A stretch of DNA of 64,000 nucleotides from Rhodeus uyekii (GCA_037043235.1 JAWRVZ010000089.1:961001-1025000); one strand, 5' to 3'. Positions 1-13,080 are shown, counted from the first letter of the stretch. Made by a program: numbers and translations. Notes: generated from the letters alone by a model not told the origin.

Positions 1-342
1 TAATATATTATACTTTTACACTGTAAGGAGCTGTTGTTTTCTCATTGACTACATTTGTTATATGAATGTTTTGCATAGGAATTAGTTCTGTGAATCGCAT
101 TCCTTAGTTTAAACCTCAAAATCTGCATCTTTGCATGAGAATATTGTCAGTTTCTTAGTTATTTAGCATCTAAATGTCATGCAGTTCAAGCTAGATTTGA
201 TTAATTTAATGTTTCTAACGTGGTATGTTTGGTGTTTTTAAAGAGTACATTTTCTAACTATATAGATTAAATTACTTAATGTAGATTTGAGCTGTTTGTA
301 ACTGATATTTGGTGCTCCGTTGAATGAGTGTCCTGATATTAG

Positions 343-1738
<1,396 letters not shown>

Positions 1739-2825
1739 TTTTGGAGTTGAATCATGATGGGAGAAAATTACACCTCTCCATCTTAAGGTTAGGGGAGATT
1801 TTGAACGTTCAAAAGGTTAAAAAAAGAAAAAGCTTAAGAAAAAAAAACAGATCTTGTTGGTTTCCATTGGAGTGCTTTCTTTAAGCCACGCCTCCCCTCA
1901 CCAGAGCACCCCCCCCCCCCCCCACTCTTAGCCCTCTGGCAGCCATGGTGTACATACTGAAACTACAACTGTAGCCCCTTTTCCTCCCCAAATTCAAACC
2001 TCCACTCCACAGCTCCTGCTTTACCTTCTCCGTTGCTATAGCGATGTACCCGCTGCTTAGGATCAGTCCGTATCAATTTTGCTGTAGAAGATGTTTATGG
2101 CTCTAAAAGCATTCCTTGTTGTTTTTAAGAACTGGGAAGGGGAAGGGAGGGCTATATTATTATGATTTTGTTTTCTCCCTGCAATTTGTGATAGTCTGGA
2201 CATAGAGGGATATGTTTTTTACAGTTTTTCATTTCCATTTCCTGTACTTTGGATCAGGAAGTGCCCCCCCCCCCCACCCCCCTCTTCTTTCTTTTTTGAT
2301 TTCTTTACTGCAGAGAAGGGAGGGGTATGCTGGCTGTCTTTTTGTATAAAATCTAAGGAATTCTTTTAAAATCATAGCAGTTGGACTTCCTGTCTTCTCC
2401 TCGAGTATTCTAATGGACTTGAATACTATGAATATATGTTTTCCATTTGCCATTGCGAAGACCGTCTCTACCCCTTTCCTTAGCCATGACCAACTTCACA
2501 AACATTCACCATCAAGAAGGGTTTTGGACCAGTTATTTAAATCAGTCTCTATAACATGCGTCTTATTGTTTTTCTTTTTGTTTTGCTTTTCGCTCGCTTT
2601 CCCCATGTAACTCTTAGGTTGCTTCTTTCTTTTTCTTTTTTTTCCCTTTTCCTGCTCTTGTTGAATTAGATGCTAACATGGTTCAGCCAGACTCGATTGG
2701 GTCCCTGGGTGAGAGGACACAAACTCCTCACAGACAAACTTCTGTATATTTAATTTCCTGACAGGCTCGTTGAGCTTTGTGTGTTGATTAAAACTGTGTA
2801 ATAAAATGATTACTAAAGTCTGAAA
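1739..2825 (+). other. ube2d2: ube2d2 3' UTR with polyadenylation signal
   Basis: Non-coding sequence follows the stop codon and contains T-rich and poly-C runs (about 1911-1923 and 2264-2280). A canonical AATAAA at 2800-2805 is the first good polyadenylation signal. The cleavage site is therefore probably 15-25 bases later. The extent is inferred from this signal only. Confidence 0.6.
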
Positions 2826-3540
2826 TGCTTTGTTTCTTTTTCTTTTCCCCTGACGTATTTGTTAAACAGGTGCTACAGGTCTAGTTGCAAACACTAAATG
2901 GGATGAACTTTGTCCTCCATTTTGGGTTTTAATCCCAAAATCTTTAACTCTGTGGGGGAAAGAAATTTCACTGATCTCATCTGCCCAATCGCCAGTCCTT
3001 TTGACAGAAGACAAATTACATCAAATATACAATAATAATAATATTTCATTACATTTATATAGCGCTTTTTCAAAGTCTCTCAAAGCGCTTAAATGAATGC
3101 TTAAAGTGACAAGGATTTCTTTCTTCATAATTGTTCATAAGCTTTTTAGGATCTTTTTTTCTTAGTTTGGTGTGGGGGACCAAAGCATTTAAAAATAAAG
3201 TGAATTATTAGATTGCACTTTGTAATATTTAATCAAATTGTTTCATTAGCAACAGTCTGTTCTTGTAAGTAGGTGTCATGAAATGTTTTACAATTCTACT
3301 ATGGGCTATTAAGACAAATAATGACATGTATTTGAAATATTTACTGATGTTTTGACTTTATATGACTTTGACAATATTATTTTTCAATATGAAATCCTGT
3401 GGATGCGGTTTATAAAATGCCCTAATTTCTTTTGCAAGTCGTTTCATTAAGGTTGACGTGAACATTCACATGAGGTTTTGTGTTTTATGCAACATTTTAT
3501 ATTAAGAAATACTTAAACATTACGACCCTCCCTATATCAT
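2826..3540. other. Intergenic DNA between ube2d2 and the CISD gene
   Basis: AT-rich and without coding signals. A short stretch at about 3048-3100 contains 'acatttatatagcgcttttt', a motif of a widespread teleost interspersed repeat. Nothing else is recognised. Confidence 0.5.
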
Positions 3541-3691
3541 ACTCAAGTGGGATTCGGGCCCCATGTTTACAGTGAGCAGATCACGCTCTCCCGCCATTGG
3601 TCAGATTTTGAGTGACGCAATCACGCAGAGTTTCCGCAGTGACGGCGTCTCTCAGACCTTGCGTTGCCCTTAAACTTGAAGTTCTGCTGTT
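3541..3691 (+). promoter_or_regulatory. Putative promoter and 5' UTR of the CISD gene
   Basis: This stretch is more GC-rich than its surroundings. It contains an inverted CCAAT box (ccattgg, 3594-3600) and a CRE-like tgacgcaat just downstream. It lies directly upstream of the start codon at 3692 and has no TATA box. The call is an inference from composition, motifs and position. Confidence 0.4.
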
Positions 3692-3764
3692 ATGGCATCT
3701 CAAGTGCCTGGGCTTTCAGCTCTGACTAAACCGGGGTTTCTACCGGGTTTCAAGGTTTCTAAAG
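3692..3764 (+). CDS. cisd1: CISD gene exon 1 (N-terminal leader)
   Basis: ATG at 3692 opens 24 codons ending ...GFKVSK, with one extra base before donor gtaaga at 3765. Joining to 6074 gives GAT (D) and continues in the frame of the hydrophobic anchor. The frame agreement and good donor support the exon, although the sequence itself is poorly conserved. Confidence 0.75.
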
Positions 3765-6700
3765 GTAAGAGCGAGTTATTGTTTTAATATGGCAGCCTTT
3801 GATCGATTGCAGTCTAGCTATGCTGTAAGGAATAAACACACTAATCTGTGCATGTTCAAGTCATTGTCGTGAGTCCGAATATTATATTCTTTTTAGATTG
3901 TATAATTATGACGCTTACTGCATGCACGCGTTATTAGGTCATAAGTTTGTTTGGTATTTTGTTGGAATAATTGATGTAAAATGCATTTTTGATATTTATG
4001 TTAATGCGATGTTTTAGTAGGCAATACAACTGCATCTTGATATGTCGCTGAACACCTTTTGTTATGCTTGACAAACTCGATTGTGTTTATATGATATATA
4101 ACAACGAATTGCTGTTTTGAGTCGATTCTTTTAAAAGAATCATTTGATTCGTATCGGCTTTCATTGACAGAAAGCGGTGAACGAATTGTTGTTTTTAATC
4201 GATTCTTTTTAAATGAATCATTTGATTCTGATTGGGCCGATACTTTCATAGCCATAAACTTGAGATATTTTATCTGTTTTTATGAGTATGTAATATACCT
4301 TGTCGAGATTTCAGTGATCACGTGATGAGATCAAAGGATTACAAAACGAATAGTTCGTAAGAACCGATTCGTGGGAGTCAGTTGGACAGAGGTGAATCTT
4401 TCTCACATGCCCAAGTTGAAAGACAGGCTCTTCTGACCTCCAACCTGGATTTACCCAGTTTGTTTTAGTGTCGACGTTTGTCATGACTACATGTAATGCT
4501 GATTACATTTCATGGGTTTATGTCAGGTGTCATAACGACTTTAAGTCGCAATACATATAAAGACATTCTGTATAATGGCAGTAAATACTTGTATTCTGAA
4601 CACGTGTTTTGTAGAGCACTAAAAAAGGCAACGTTTGCAGTGTTGGGGAAAGTTTCTTTGAAAAGTAATGCATTACAATATTGCGTTACTTCCTTAAAAA
4701 GTAACTAATTGTGTTACTTTTTAAGAAAAGGAATGCATTACGTTGCATTTGCGTTACTTTCTCTCAACTGGGTTTGCTTTTTAGCAAAAAAGATCTATTT
4801 TTGGGCAAATGTAAATCCCTTTTACATCAAAACTGAAGGAAATTCGAATTCATGCATTTTCAATACAGCTCAAACAAATCTTTCAGCTGTGTTGTCATTC
4901 TGGATCACAGAACAGATTTTAAAAAATTGTTTTAATTAACATTTTTATTTGTTTGCTGTTTGTGCAATATTTAGATTCGCCATTTCTCTGATTGTATTAA
5001 TTGAGGAATAATGCATGTTTTTTTTTTGTAATTGAGATTAATAAATGCTCTAAATACCCTCGTGTTCACACACAACGACTCCTGATTTATCTCAACATGA
5101 GGACAGGAGACGCGTCAGTCAATAAATGCAAAACAAAGTAACTTGCATTACTTATTTGAAAAAATAACTCAAATATTTTGTTGTAAATTTAAAAGTAATG
5201 TTACTTTACTAGTTAGTTGAATAAAGCAATCTGATGACGTAGTAACTCAAGTTACTTGTATTGCGACACCTCAACACTATGTGCTAAATATATAATATTT
5301 ATCTGCAAATCATTGTACTAAAGGTCTTATGCTGTGTATTTGTTTTTTGGGCACTGAGGTTGTTGGTTTGCTGATATAATATTATAGATATTTGATCTAA
5401 AACTGTCTGTTCCAAAGGGCAATATTGTTTTGGTTGTATAATTGTTAATTAATAACTACCTGGTATGTGATGGTGATATCCATTAATTCATGCATTGCAT
5501 TAAAGATGGAGCTATTGAATTAGGCTGTATAAACTGTATAAATAAGTGAGTGATATTAAAGATAGAAAATCATAGGTTTGAAAATTAAACCAGGAAGCTT
5601 TGAAATATGCCACAAACTATTCAGTTTTATTTATAGTGGATTATCAAGATCTTAATTTCAATAAATTACTAAATTACATTGCACATTTTAATGGGGTGGG
5701 CATTCAGTTTTTCAATTAATTTGACATGCTTTGTGATTACTGATATTTAATACAGAATCCAGAACAATTTCGAATTTGGGAAAAATGGAATAGATGCCAT
5801 TCAGTGTTAAGATGGGTAGAATTGGGAAAACATGGTGAAATGTCAAAGGTCCCCGATCTCACCCTTAACCCCAACCCTCTCCCTCTCTCTCTCTCTGATT
5901 TTTGTTTTATTTGCATGTAAAAGACATTTTTGTCTCCCTCGTCAAACCCAAAGTTTAAACAAAAGCTTTAAGTGATATGTTTTTAATGAAAGTGATGCTG
6001 AGTGTGTTGAGGAGTGTGCAGGAACCTCCCGGCCCCCTCAAAAATGAGCGCCTCCTCGTGTGTACGTTTGCAGATCAGCTGACCACCATCATTCCCATTG
6101 CAGCGGCCGCGGCTCTGAGCACATACCTGCTGACGCGCTACTTCAGTTCACAGAGCGGTCCCAAGAGCAGGGTCAACATGGCAATCAGCAAAGACAGCCC
6201 GAAAGTAGTGCACAGCTTCGACATGGAGGACATCGGAAACAAGGCCGTCTACTGCCGCTGCTGGAGGTCCAAGAAGGTGAGCGAAACCACCTCGATCAAT
6301 CATGTTAATAGGATTTAGCTGAATTATCCTGCTGGTCTGTTTGGAGATTATCTGTATAAACTAAAACCTACTGTATCATATTAGATGCATGAGTTTCTAA
6401 GGCTTTTCCTTAGATGTCCTGTAACTCAATCAGTAGAGCATTGGTGCTTACAACGCCAAGGTCATGGGTTCGATTCCCAGGGAAAGCAAGAACTGATTCT
6501 TGAATGCAATGTAAGTCGCTTTGGATAAAAGCATCTGCCAAATGCGTAAAATGTAAGGCCTCTAAACTATCAACATGTTTAAAACCGCTTGTACACAATC
6601 TACTGCATGACTTCTGTCGTCTGATTGGTAGCTTATGTTTTTTTAGTAGTAAAATGCCTTATATAATCCTAAAAGCATACTTTTGGTTTGCTGTGAAATC

Positions 6701-7986
6701 TTTACAGATTTTCGTATAATAAACGTAAGAATAACTTTTATTGTAAGTTACATGAGCACATAATTGACTGATGCTACTTCATTAAATGCATAATTTTATA
6801 GAAAAAGCCTGTTAAAATATAAGTAACAGTTGAGAAAACAGGCATTTGATTTGAAGTTTACACGACAACGATGTACTAAACCCGGAAAAGTTTTTTCCTT
6901 TACTTTTTTTCATGTACAAATGACAACGTTGTCAAAACCATCCCCGTTCACACAGATCCACGAAAAGACGACAAACATTGTATTGTTCATGCCAGGCCAG
7001 TAGTTTGCGCTGTCACTTTGTAAAGAAACAAAACACGCCAATAGACCGAGTTTGTGTTTTTATTATTTACACAGAGACGGAAACAGTATTGTTTTCAAAA
7101 ATATGCACCTTGAAACCCGTTTTCAAAGTTTTGTGTTTACAGGACACCAAAACGCTGTTGTTGTGTAAATAAACTGACAAAATTCGTAAAAGGTTTTCGG
7201 TTTTTAGTTGAAAACACTGTTGTGCGGTGCCTCTTAATCGTCATTGTACCATTTACGCGTCAAAATAAAAACTTAAGGGCCCGATATACTTCAGGCGAAA
7301 TTGAAGAACGAACTAATTATTTTGAACAAAATCACGCCAAAACCAACTTTGCTTGGAAAATTCGAAACAGCTGAATTAAAAAAACAGCTTTTCGAAATTT
7401 AAAATGAATTTAAAAATTGTGGAAAAGTTCGTTCCAGCTGGTAAACACCTTTGTACTTTCATTGGTCCATGGCAATTACATAAGTGCGCAGAGGCTCCGC
7501 CTTCTTTTCACGTTTAACACGTCAATCTATCATTCTGTATAAATAAACGTGACGTGACTTTACTAAAGTGCCGAACTGCAGAGCTCGTGCAAACAAATCC
7601 ACGTTGATATGATCAGATGCTTTTCTGATGCATATGCAAAATGCTTGCTGTTTTCTCAATTTTGTTGTTTTAGTTATTGAGAGAAATGCGCTCAGCACAT
7701 ATTTACATATTCATCACATTATTTCATGTCGTGTGAACATTATTGAGCAATATAGAGTGACAACTGTTATTTTTATGCATTTTAAGTAAACGTCTGTTTT
7801 ACTGTTATAAAGATCTATAATTTATTATGAACAATAATGTATTTGTTTACATTATACTCTTTTTTTTTTTTTCACACTTTTTTTTTATACACTTTATACA
7901 TCTTCACCAAATGGCATATTTCTGCTCTGTTTCGGCCACTGAGGTGTTTTCTTCCTCCATATATCAAATATGATGCTTAAACAAAA

Positions 7987-8026
<40 letters not shown>

Positions 8027-8031
8027 TTAGG

Positions 8032-8070
<39 letters not shown>

Positions 8071-8090
8071 TGATGCCTAAACAAAAAAAA

Positions 8091-8139
<49 letters not shown>

Positions 8140-8524
8140 ATAATATATTATTCTCATATTAATATAAGTCACTTTGGACAAAAGCATAGTAAATGGTTAA
8201 ATGTAATATGAAATGTTTAATTTACTTTTTTTTGTATACTTTGCCTAAAGGTTCAATACTTTACATGGTTAAAGGTATAAATTACCCAAAATTATGAATA
8301 GTAATCATAGAAGAGGTTCCTGCAGATGTACTAAAGCTGGAACCCACATGCAGCTTGCAAATATGTTATCATACTCTCCAAAAGTTAATCAAGCGTGGTT
8401 GTGATTTGTATGTATTTGTTTGTTCCCTGGACAGTTTCCCTACTGCGACGGCGCACACGCCAAACACAACGAGGAAACTGGTGATAATGTCGGACCCCTG
8501 ATCATTAAGAAGAAAACCTCCTAA
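3692..8524 (+). CDS. cisd1: CDGSH iron-sulfur domain protein, mitoNEET/CISD1-like, complete (3 exons)
   Basis: Exons 3692-3764, 6074-6276 and 8435-8524 join to 121 codons plus TAA. The family consists of small outer-mitochondrial-membrane proteins that bind a redox-active 2Fe-2S cluster and influence iron and electron handling. Residues about 27-48 form an alanine-rich hydrophobic anchor (TTIIPIAAAAALSTYLLTRY). The CDGSH domain follows, with ligands C85, C87, C96 and H100 in the exact 3Cys-1His spacing of mitoNEET, and the tail reads ETGDNVGPLIIKKKTS. Motifs such as HSFDMEDIGNKAVYCRCW fit CISD1 rather than CISD2 (NEINIEDL). The first exon (MASQVPGLSALTKPGF) differs from mammalian CISD1. Its position between ube2d2 and cxxc5 does not match human CISD1 (next to UBE2D1) or CISD2 (next to UBE2D3). 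It may therefore be a separate CISD1-like ohnolog. The symbol is given as nearest family member. Confidence 0.88.
4105..4250. repeat. Imperfect tandem duplication (about 85-bp unit)
   Basis: Two adjacent copies share 'cgaattgttgttt/cgaattgctgttt', a cgattctttt segment, 'gaatcatttgattc' and a cgatac/cggctttcat segment. They are diverged and non-coding. Confidence 0.55.
4638..5279. mobile_element. MITE with CAGTGTTGGGG...CCTCAACACT ends (hAT-like), copy 1
   Basis: The element begins cagtgttggggaaag and ends acctcaacacta, with subterminal inverted stretches rich in 'aagtaatgcattac' and 'gtaacttgaatt'-like motifs. It has no transposase. A second copy at 53336-54271 is alignable along most of its length. 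The superfamily is inferred from terminus style and is uncertain. Confidence 0.7.
6074..6276 (+). CDS. cisd1: CISD gene exon 2 (membrane anchor and first half of CDGSH domain)
   Basis: The exon follows acceptor gtttgcag and ends at AAG|gtgagc. It encodes the alanine-rich membrane segment, a linker (SGPKSRVNMAISKDSPKVVH) and the first two cluster cysteines in YCRCWRSKK. It ends in phase 0. Confidence 0.93.
6412..6557 (+). mobile_element. tRNA-derived SINE, copy A
   Basis: The tRNA-like head has an A-box region (gtaactcaatcagtagag from 6421) and a clear B box (ggttcgattcc, 6467-6477). The body continues 'gcaagaactgattcttgaatg', and the conserved tail is 'gtcgctttggataaaagc' followed by atctgccaaatg. 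This is the V-SINE/HAmo style seen in cyprinids. Three other copies occur in this window. Confidence 0.85.
6857..7169. mobile_element. Short MITE with TTTACACGACAACG-type inverted ends
   Basis: The left end tttacacgacaacg (6857 on) and the right end, whose reverse complement is tttacacaacaacagcg, form diverged terminal inverted repeats. Paired acaacgttgtc and cgttttcaaa motifs lie inside. No coding region. The family is not named. Confidence 0.55.
7970..8136. repeat. AT microsatellites with a triplicated 'atgatgcctaaacaaaaaaa' motif
   Basis: The motif occurs directly at about 7970 and 8069, and inverted at about 8022-8039 (ttttttttttaggcatcat). Long (TA)n runs separate the copies. The arrangement can fold into a large AT-rich hairpin. 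Confidence 0.75.
8164..8206 (+). mobile_element. SINE 3'-tail remnant
   Basis: 'aagtcactttggacaaaagca' and then 'taaatggttaaatgtaa' match the conserved tail of the SINEs in this window. No tRNA-like head is present. Confidence 0.5.
8435..8524 (+). CDS. cisd1: CISD gene exon 3 (second half of CDGSH domain and C terminus)
   Basis: After acceptor ggacag the frame reads FPYCDGAHAKHNEETGDNVG and onward to a TAA at 8522-8524. It carries the third cysteine and the histidine ligand of the 2Fe-2S cluster in the CDGAH motif. CISD1 commonly has CDGAH where the family name motif is CDGSH. Confidence 0.95.
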   Translation, partial: FPYCDGAHAKHNEETGDNVGPLIIKKKTS

Positions 8525-8990
8525 ATATTCAGTGTGTGTATGTGTGTTTCCATCCACTGAAGGTGAGAGTAACCAGATGAGGATTTCATATCACAACTAC
8601 CGTAATTCTCAATGTTAACACATCTGACTCACACAAGGACTTCCTGCAGACATGCATCAGCAAACATACTGTAAATGTGATGTGGTTTTACACTTGGTCT
8701 TCCTCTCCACCGCTAACAGATCCCATATTGTACAAATGTGCTTTAAATGTACACTAAAATAACTTTGCACTGAAGTACAGATGTTTGTTGAGGAGTGTCG
8801 AATCAGTTATGCTACGCACAATTTAATGAACATTTCAGTGATTATGACTTGAACGTGTTGTTTTTACCATATTAGGTGTAAAAACTAAACCGGTTCCATT
8901 TTCAAAAGTGTATACAAGTATATTTTCTATCATGATCTGTAATTAGGAGGCCATGTGTATGTTTTGAATAAACGTGATTTGAAATGCTCG
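8525..8990 (+). other. cisd1: CISD gene 3' UTR with AATAAA
   Basis: Non-coding sequence follows the stop. AATAAA at 8967-8972 is followed by a T-rich stretch (ctcgtccttttgtc), which fits a polyadenylation site near 8990. Confidence 0.65.
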
Positions 8991-11900
8991 TCCTTTTGTC
9001 ATCGTTTCACACGCTATTCTGCGACTATTCACTAAGCAGAGTTATCTCTAGTCACAGGTTTAAAACAGGATGTGGGAGAAAATGTGCTCTACTTCCTGTT
9101 TTGCGGCAAAACGCAGGAAATGAAGTGATCCTCTGCTGCAGTTCTGCTTAAATCCAGCAGATAGAGCCACTGCATCAGTTCAGTGCTCTTGATCTGATTT
9201 TGAAGATGTTGTGAGGCTGAGACTCTGAAGGAAGTGGGGGTTTTTTATGTTTGTGTGTGTGTGTGTGTTTTTATTTAAAAAAAAAAGACTTGATAGTTGA
9301 TTTTTAAATGCTGAACAAACCTGATCTGTTTTGCTTCTTTAGACGATAATTGTGTCCCAAATGATACACTATGCACTTATGCATCATGTTCTCATGAATT
9401 TGAAGGTTATTTTTAACCGTAGTGTATGATATACAGAGGTTATTTTGTCATTCAGCATCAGGATCTGATATCCCTGCGTAATTAAAGCTGCGACAGTTGA
9501 GTGCATGAAGTAAACTACATTCCACACTTTGTTTTTCCGGTTAATTAAGGGAACTTTTTATATATGGAATATCAGTGCGAACATCGCACTATTTGTGCTA
9601 CACTGCATCATAGAATAGTGCATAATTAAATGAATTGGGATACACCTCGTGGTCTTTTGAAAGAAATGCAATCAGTTCTGGAGTGCAAATAATCTGACTT
9701 ACCATTCTGAAAATATGCATATAAATTGTTATTTAGTGGTTTATCTGTTTTATGTAGCTCTTTTCTGTAACGTTTTGCTGACATCGTTATCAATAATGTT
9801 TTGATGTATGAAGCACATCTCACTCATAAGTCACTTTCAAACCAAACAGCTTTCTGTCGGTCAACATGGCAAATATGAGTGCCCGACTTCACACAAGACT
9901 CCCATTCACACAAGTTACATTGGACTGGCTGGATTTTGCCTATGACATTTGGCAGAGCAATGGTAAATGTGAATGAACCTTAATTCTGCAGCCAGAACGC
10001 GGACATCTCAACAGGAATTCAAGCGATCAGGCACATGTCATGCAAATTTCCTGCATTTACCAAAATATAAAGTTCTGTTATGAAACTCCAGATAGCACAG
10101 GTTGATAGGTCTTTAACTTAATGAGCCAATGAGCTGAACCTTCAAATACTCAGTCAGCATAGAAATAGTTGCAGCGTGCTTTCAGAAACCCTCCCTCTTC
10201 CCCAGCTCCACCTGTATAAATATGCTACGGTTTATTAATACGTTATTTTGTACAGCTGCAGGATGTCTTACTTGGAAACGTACTGGATGTATTGGCAGTA
10301 GCAAGTCCTGTACTGACTCTGATGTAGCAGATCTATTCTGTCAAGACCAAACATATCAACATTGTCATATCCATTACCATGCCAAACACTCCGAGAGTTG
10401 TCATGACAGAAATAGATTTATTAAAACTGGTAAGTACCGGTAAGTAATTGGTGCTTCATGCATCAATGGAGAGTGGACCTAATTAGCCCACAAAATATCC
10501 CCAATTTTTTGGGTAATGTCACCATGCCTTAAGTGTGTAATTGGCTGTTCACACAGGAAAAAATTATGAAAAGGCAGAAAAGGGGAATGTAGAAATGCTT
10601 TCTATGTTAACACACGCTAGATGGACGCACTTGTCTTCTTAAAACGAGCTTGAATTATAAGTTCATCTTTTAAAAGTGTATTTAAAAGTAAATTTATTTT
10701 GTGTTAATGCCCCCTGAGAGAGAATAATTTTAATGTTCATTTATGCACACTAACACTGTGTCTTAACAAAAAGGAAACCGAGCCTGTTATAATCATTGAT
10801 AATGTGAACAGTGTGTTGTGGGCGGTTGCTAGGGAGTTGCTAAGTGGTCCCTTAGTCAAAACAATTTAGTCTTAAATACAGAAATAATTAAACTCTAGAA
10901 TCGTATCTTGTCTGTTTAGTAACCTTTAGTTTAGTTAGCATCAATAAGGCTGTTAGTCAGTGAGAAGATCAAATAAAGATTTTGGCTGTGTCGATTACAA
11001 TGCAAGTCTTTAAAATTAAATGTTATGGCTAATTACTAATAAAAATAGCAGAACACATCTCCTCACCCGGCCAAACCATTTTAGACGTCATTAATGTCCG
11101 TAGTGCAATTGGCATGGGACGGGTTAAGTTTAATTCATATGATTTGTTTAAATCTCTAAGTCTCTAAACAAATCTAAAAAAAAGGAATTGCTTTTGAAAT
11201 AGATACCAATAACCATCTGCATGTTATTCCTTGTCTAGTATGTCTTTTTGAAGAAGAATGTGGATGGTAGGATGGGGGGCCGTGGAGATCTCAGTCACTG
11301 AATAACAGGAAGCTCTGACAACATGGTGCCCAAAACCACAGGTAACTCACAGGAGTGAGAAATAGAGAGAGCAGAAGAAATAGGGAGAGGGTCTCAAGGG
11401 GAATGAGTCTGCTGCATTTCTGTGTTGGAGAAGAGGGCCGACGGCATTCCTCAGCGTCTGAGAAAACCGGACGTTTGCTCTATCTCTTTCTTTCCCCCCT
11501 CCTCTCCCTCGGTCTCTATGCCGTCGTCTTTCAAGTGGGTTTTATCCCCTCCTGTGGAGCGGGTCATGTGTCTGGCTGCCAGAGAGAACCATGTGACGTT
11601 AATCCAACATCCCCCCCCCCCCCTCACACACACACCCTCCCAGCTCAGAGAGGAGGAAGGCTCAGCTCTCAAAGTTATCTGGGACTGGGAATTATGTGGC
11701 CACAAGGAAAGGCAAGTCTTTATTTGTTTATTTATTCACCCATTTTCATGATCCGTCCCGTGGATTCATTTGGAGGTGATCTGTCACTCAGCAGGGAGAC
11801 TCTTGCTGAATCCTACAGGAATGTCGTCCAGGGTGAACTCCATGTATGATGCAACTCAGAATCCAAAGGTCTGATCAATGACCTCGCAAACAAACCTGGC

Positions 11901-12058
11901 TCAAGTCAAGCAGCCTGGAATAGTTCCCTGTATAGTGACTTCCACAATGAGCGGTGCAGAATGCTATAGGGCTGTACAGAAAACTAATTTTTTTTTAATA
12001 ATTACATATTGTTTTATTTGTTTATATATATATATTTATATATATATAAATAGAATGA
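8991..12058. other. Intergenic DNA between the CISD gene and cxxc5
   Basis: Mostly AT-rich DNA without family-level coding signals. About 9824-9920 resembles about 22808-22900 ('cactttcaaaccaaacagctttctg' region), so it is probably an interspersed repeat. 'ggttgctagggagttgctaag' near 10823 belongs to the minisatellite-like family seen at 35.6-36.9 kb. The 11350-11750 segment has purine-rich, then C-rich and (CA)n stretches whose open frames look like composition artefacts. Confidence 0.5.
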
Positions 12059-12067
12059 ATATATAAA

Positions 12068-12212
12068 AATAAGATTATATTTTTAAAATAATTTGAAATG
12101 GGTTATATGCTATGATGTCTGAACATGGTTATATTGAATCATATAATTGTATTAATATAAAGTATTAATATATGTTTTATTATCTTAATACATAAATATT
12201 TTAAGTGGTTTG

Positions 12213-12268
<56 letters not shown>

Positions 12269-12438
12269 CAAATAAATAAGATTATATTTTAAAATACTTT
12301 GAAGTGGCTTATGTACCATGATATATGAATATATATATTTACATAATTGTATTAGTCATATTAATATAAAGTAAATATATTTTTTATTATCTCAATATAT
12401 AATTATAAATCTTTTAAGTAGTTTGTGTCTATATATAT
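12068..12438. repeat. Diverged tandem duplication (about 207-bp offset) around a (TA)n tract
   Basis: 12068-12227 and 12275-12438 share aataagattatattttt, 'ttgaaatgggttatat', 'ataattgtatta', 'aatataaagta' and 'ttttaagtggtttgt'. A (TA)n run (12217-12262) separates the copies. Non-coding. Confidence 0.75.
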
Positions 12439-13080
12439 AATGAATGTATGCATATATACTGTGGTATATGAATATGGTAATCACATATGGTACATATGAA
12501 GTTATAGAAGTACTACCATGTTTTTGGACACAAATTACACTATGATGTAACACCATGGTATCCATTGAAACAATATGAAGTGCCATCTCTAACAAAAAAA
12601 GTAGTGACTGCACCATAGTATTATTGTGGTGTGAGTTGATAATATTATGGTACATTAATATATAATACCACTTTATTTCCAAAAAACACAGTGCTGTTAC
12701 AATAGCGTGTGCCCAAAAAAACACGGTAATGCAATTGTAATTTTATGTAGGTTCGGTAAATAGTATGGTATTTTGGTGTTTCACATAACATGGCATATAC
12801 ATTAAAGACTTAAGAAATATGACACATAATTAATACCATATATTTGACCACAACCATGTAAATGTCCCAAATCCATATTAGAAGTTATGCAACTAGTATA
12901 TGAAAATGGAAATCATGTAGTACCATGGTCTATTTCAAAGTACTATATTTTTCTTACTGAACTATGATGATAATACTATAGTATTTTATAAGTGACATGT
13001 AAATGAATATGGGAATTATACCGTGCATTGGTTTTTACATAACTTTTTGTATGGGTAAAACGATCTCATACGCTTGCACT
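12439..13080. repeat. Degenerate AT-rich repeat with recurrent 'taccatggta'-like motifs
   Basis: Motifs such as accatggtat, agtaccatggt and tatggtaca recur on both strands across the stretch. This suggests a decayed interspersed repeat. I cannot name the family. Confidence 0.4.

Larger units (their letters stand above)
3765..6073 (+). other. cisd1: CISD gene intron 1
   Basis: Intron bounded by gtaaga and tttgcag. It contains a short imperfect tandem duplication (about 4105-4250) and a MITE at 4638-5279. It ends in a C/T-rich stretch near 5840-5900. Confidence 0.7.
6277..8434 (+). other. cisd1: CISD gene intron 2
   Basis: Intron bounded by gtgagc and tggacag. It carries a SINE (6412-6557), a MITE (6857-7169), an AT-rich palindromic region (7970-8136) and a SINE-tail remnant (8164-8206). 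The 7270-7560 part resembles diverged repeat DNA but is not assigned. Confidence 0.75.

Noticed and set aside
6421..6480. tRNA gene
   Set aside because: A and B boxes are present, but the acceptor stem does not pair and the SINE body and tail follow. It is a SINE head, as are the three other copies.
11355..11849. 164-codon open frame
   Set aside because: It crosses a poly-C/(CA)n run and purine-rich low-complexity DNA. No domain or splice context.
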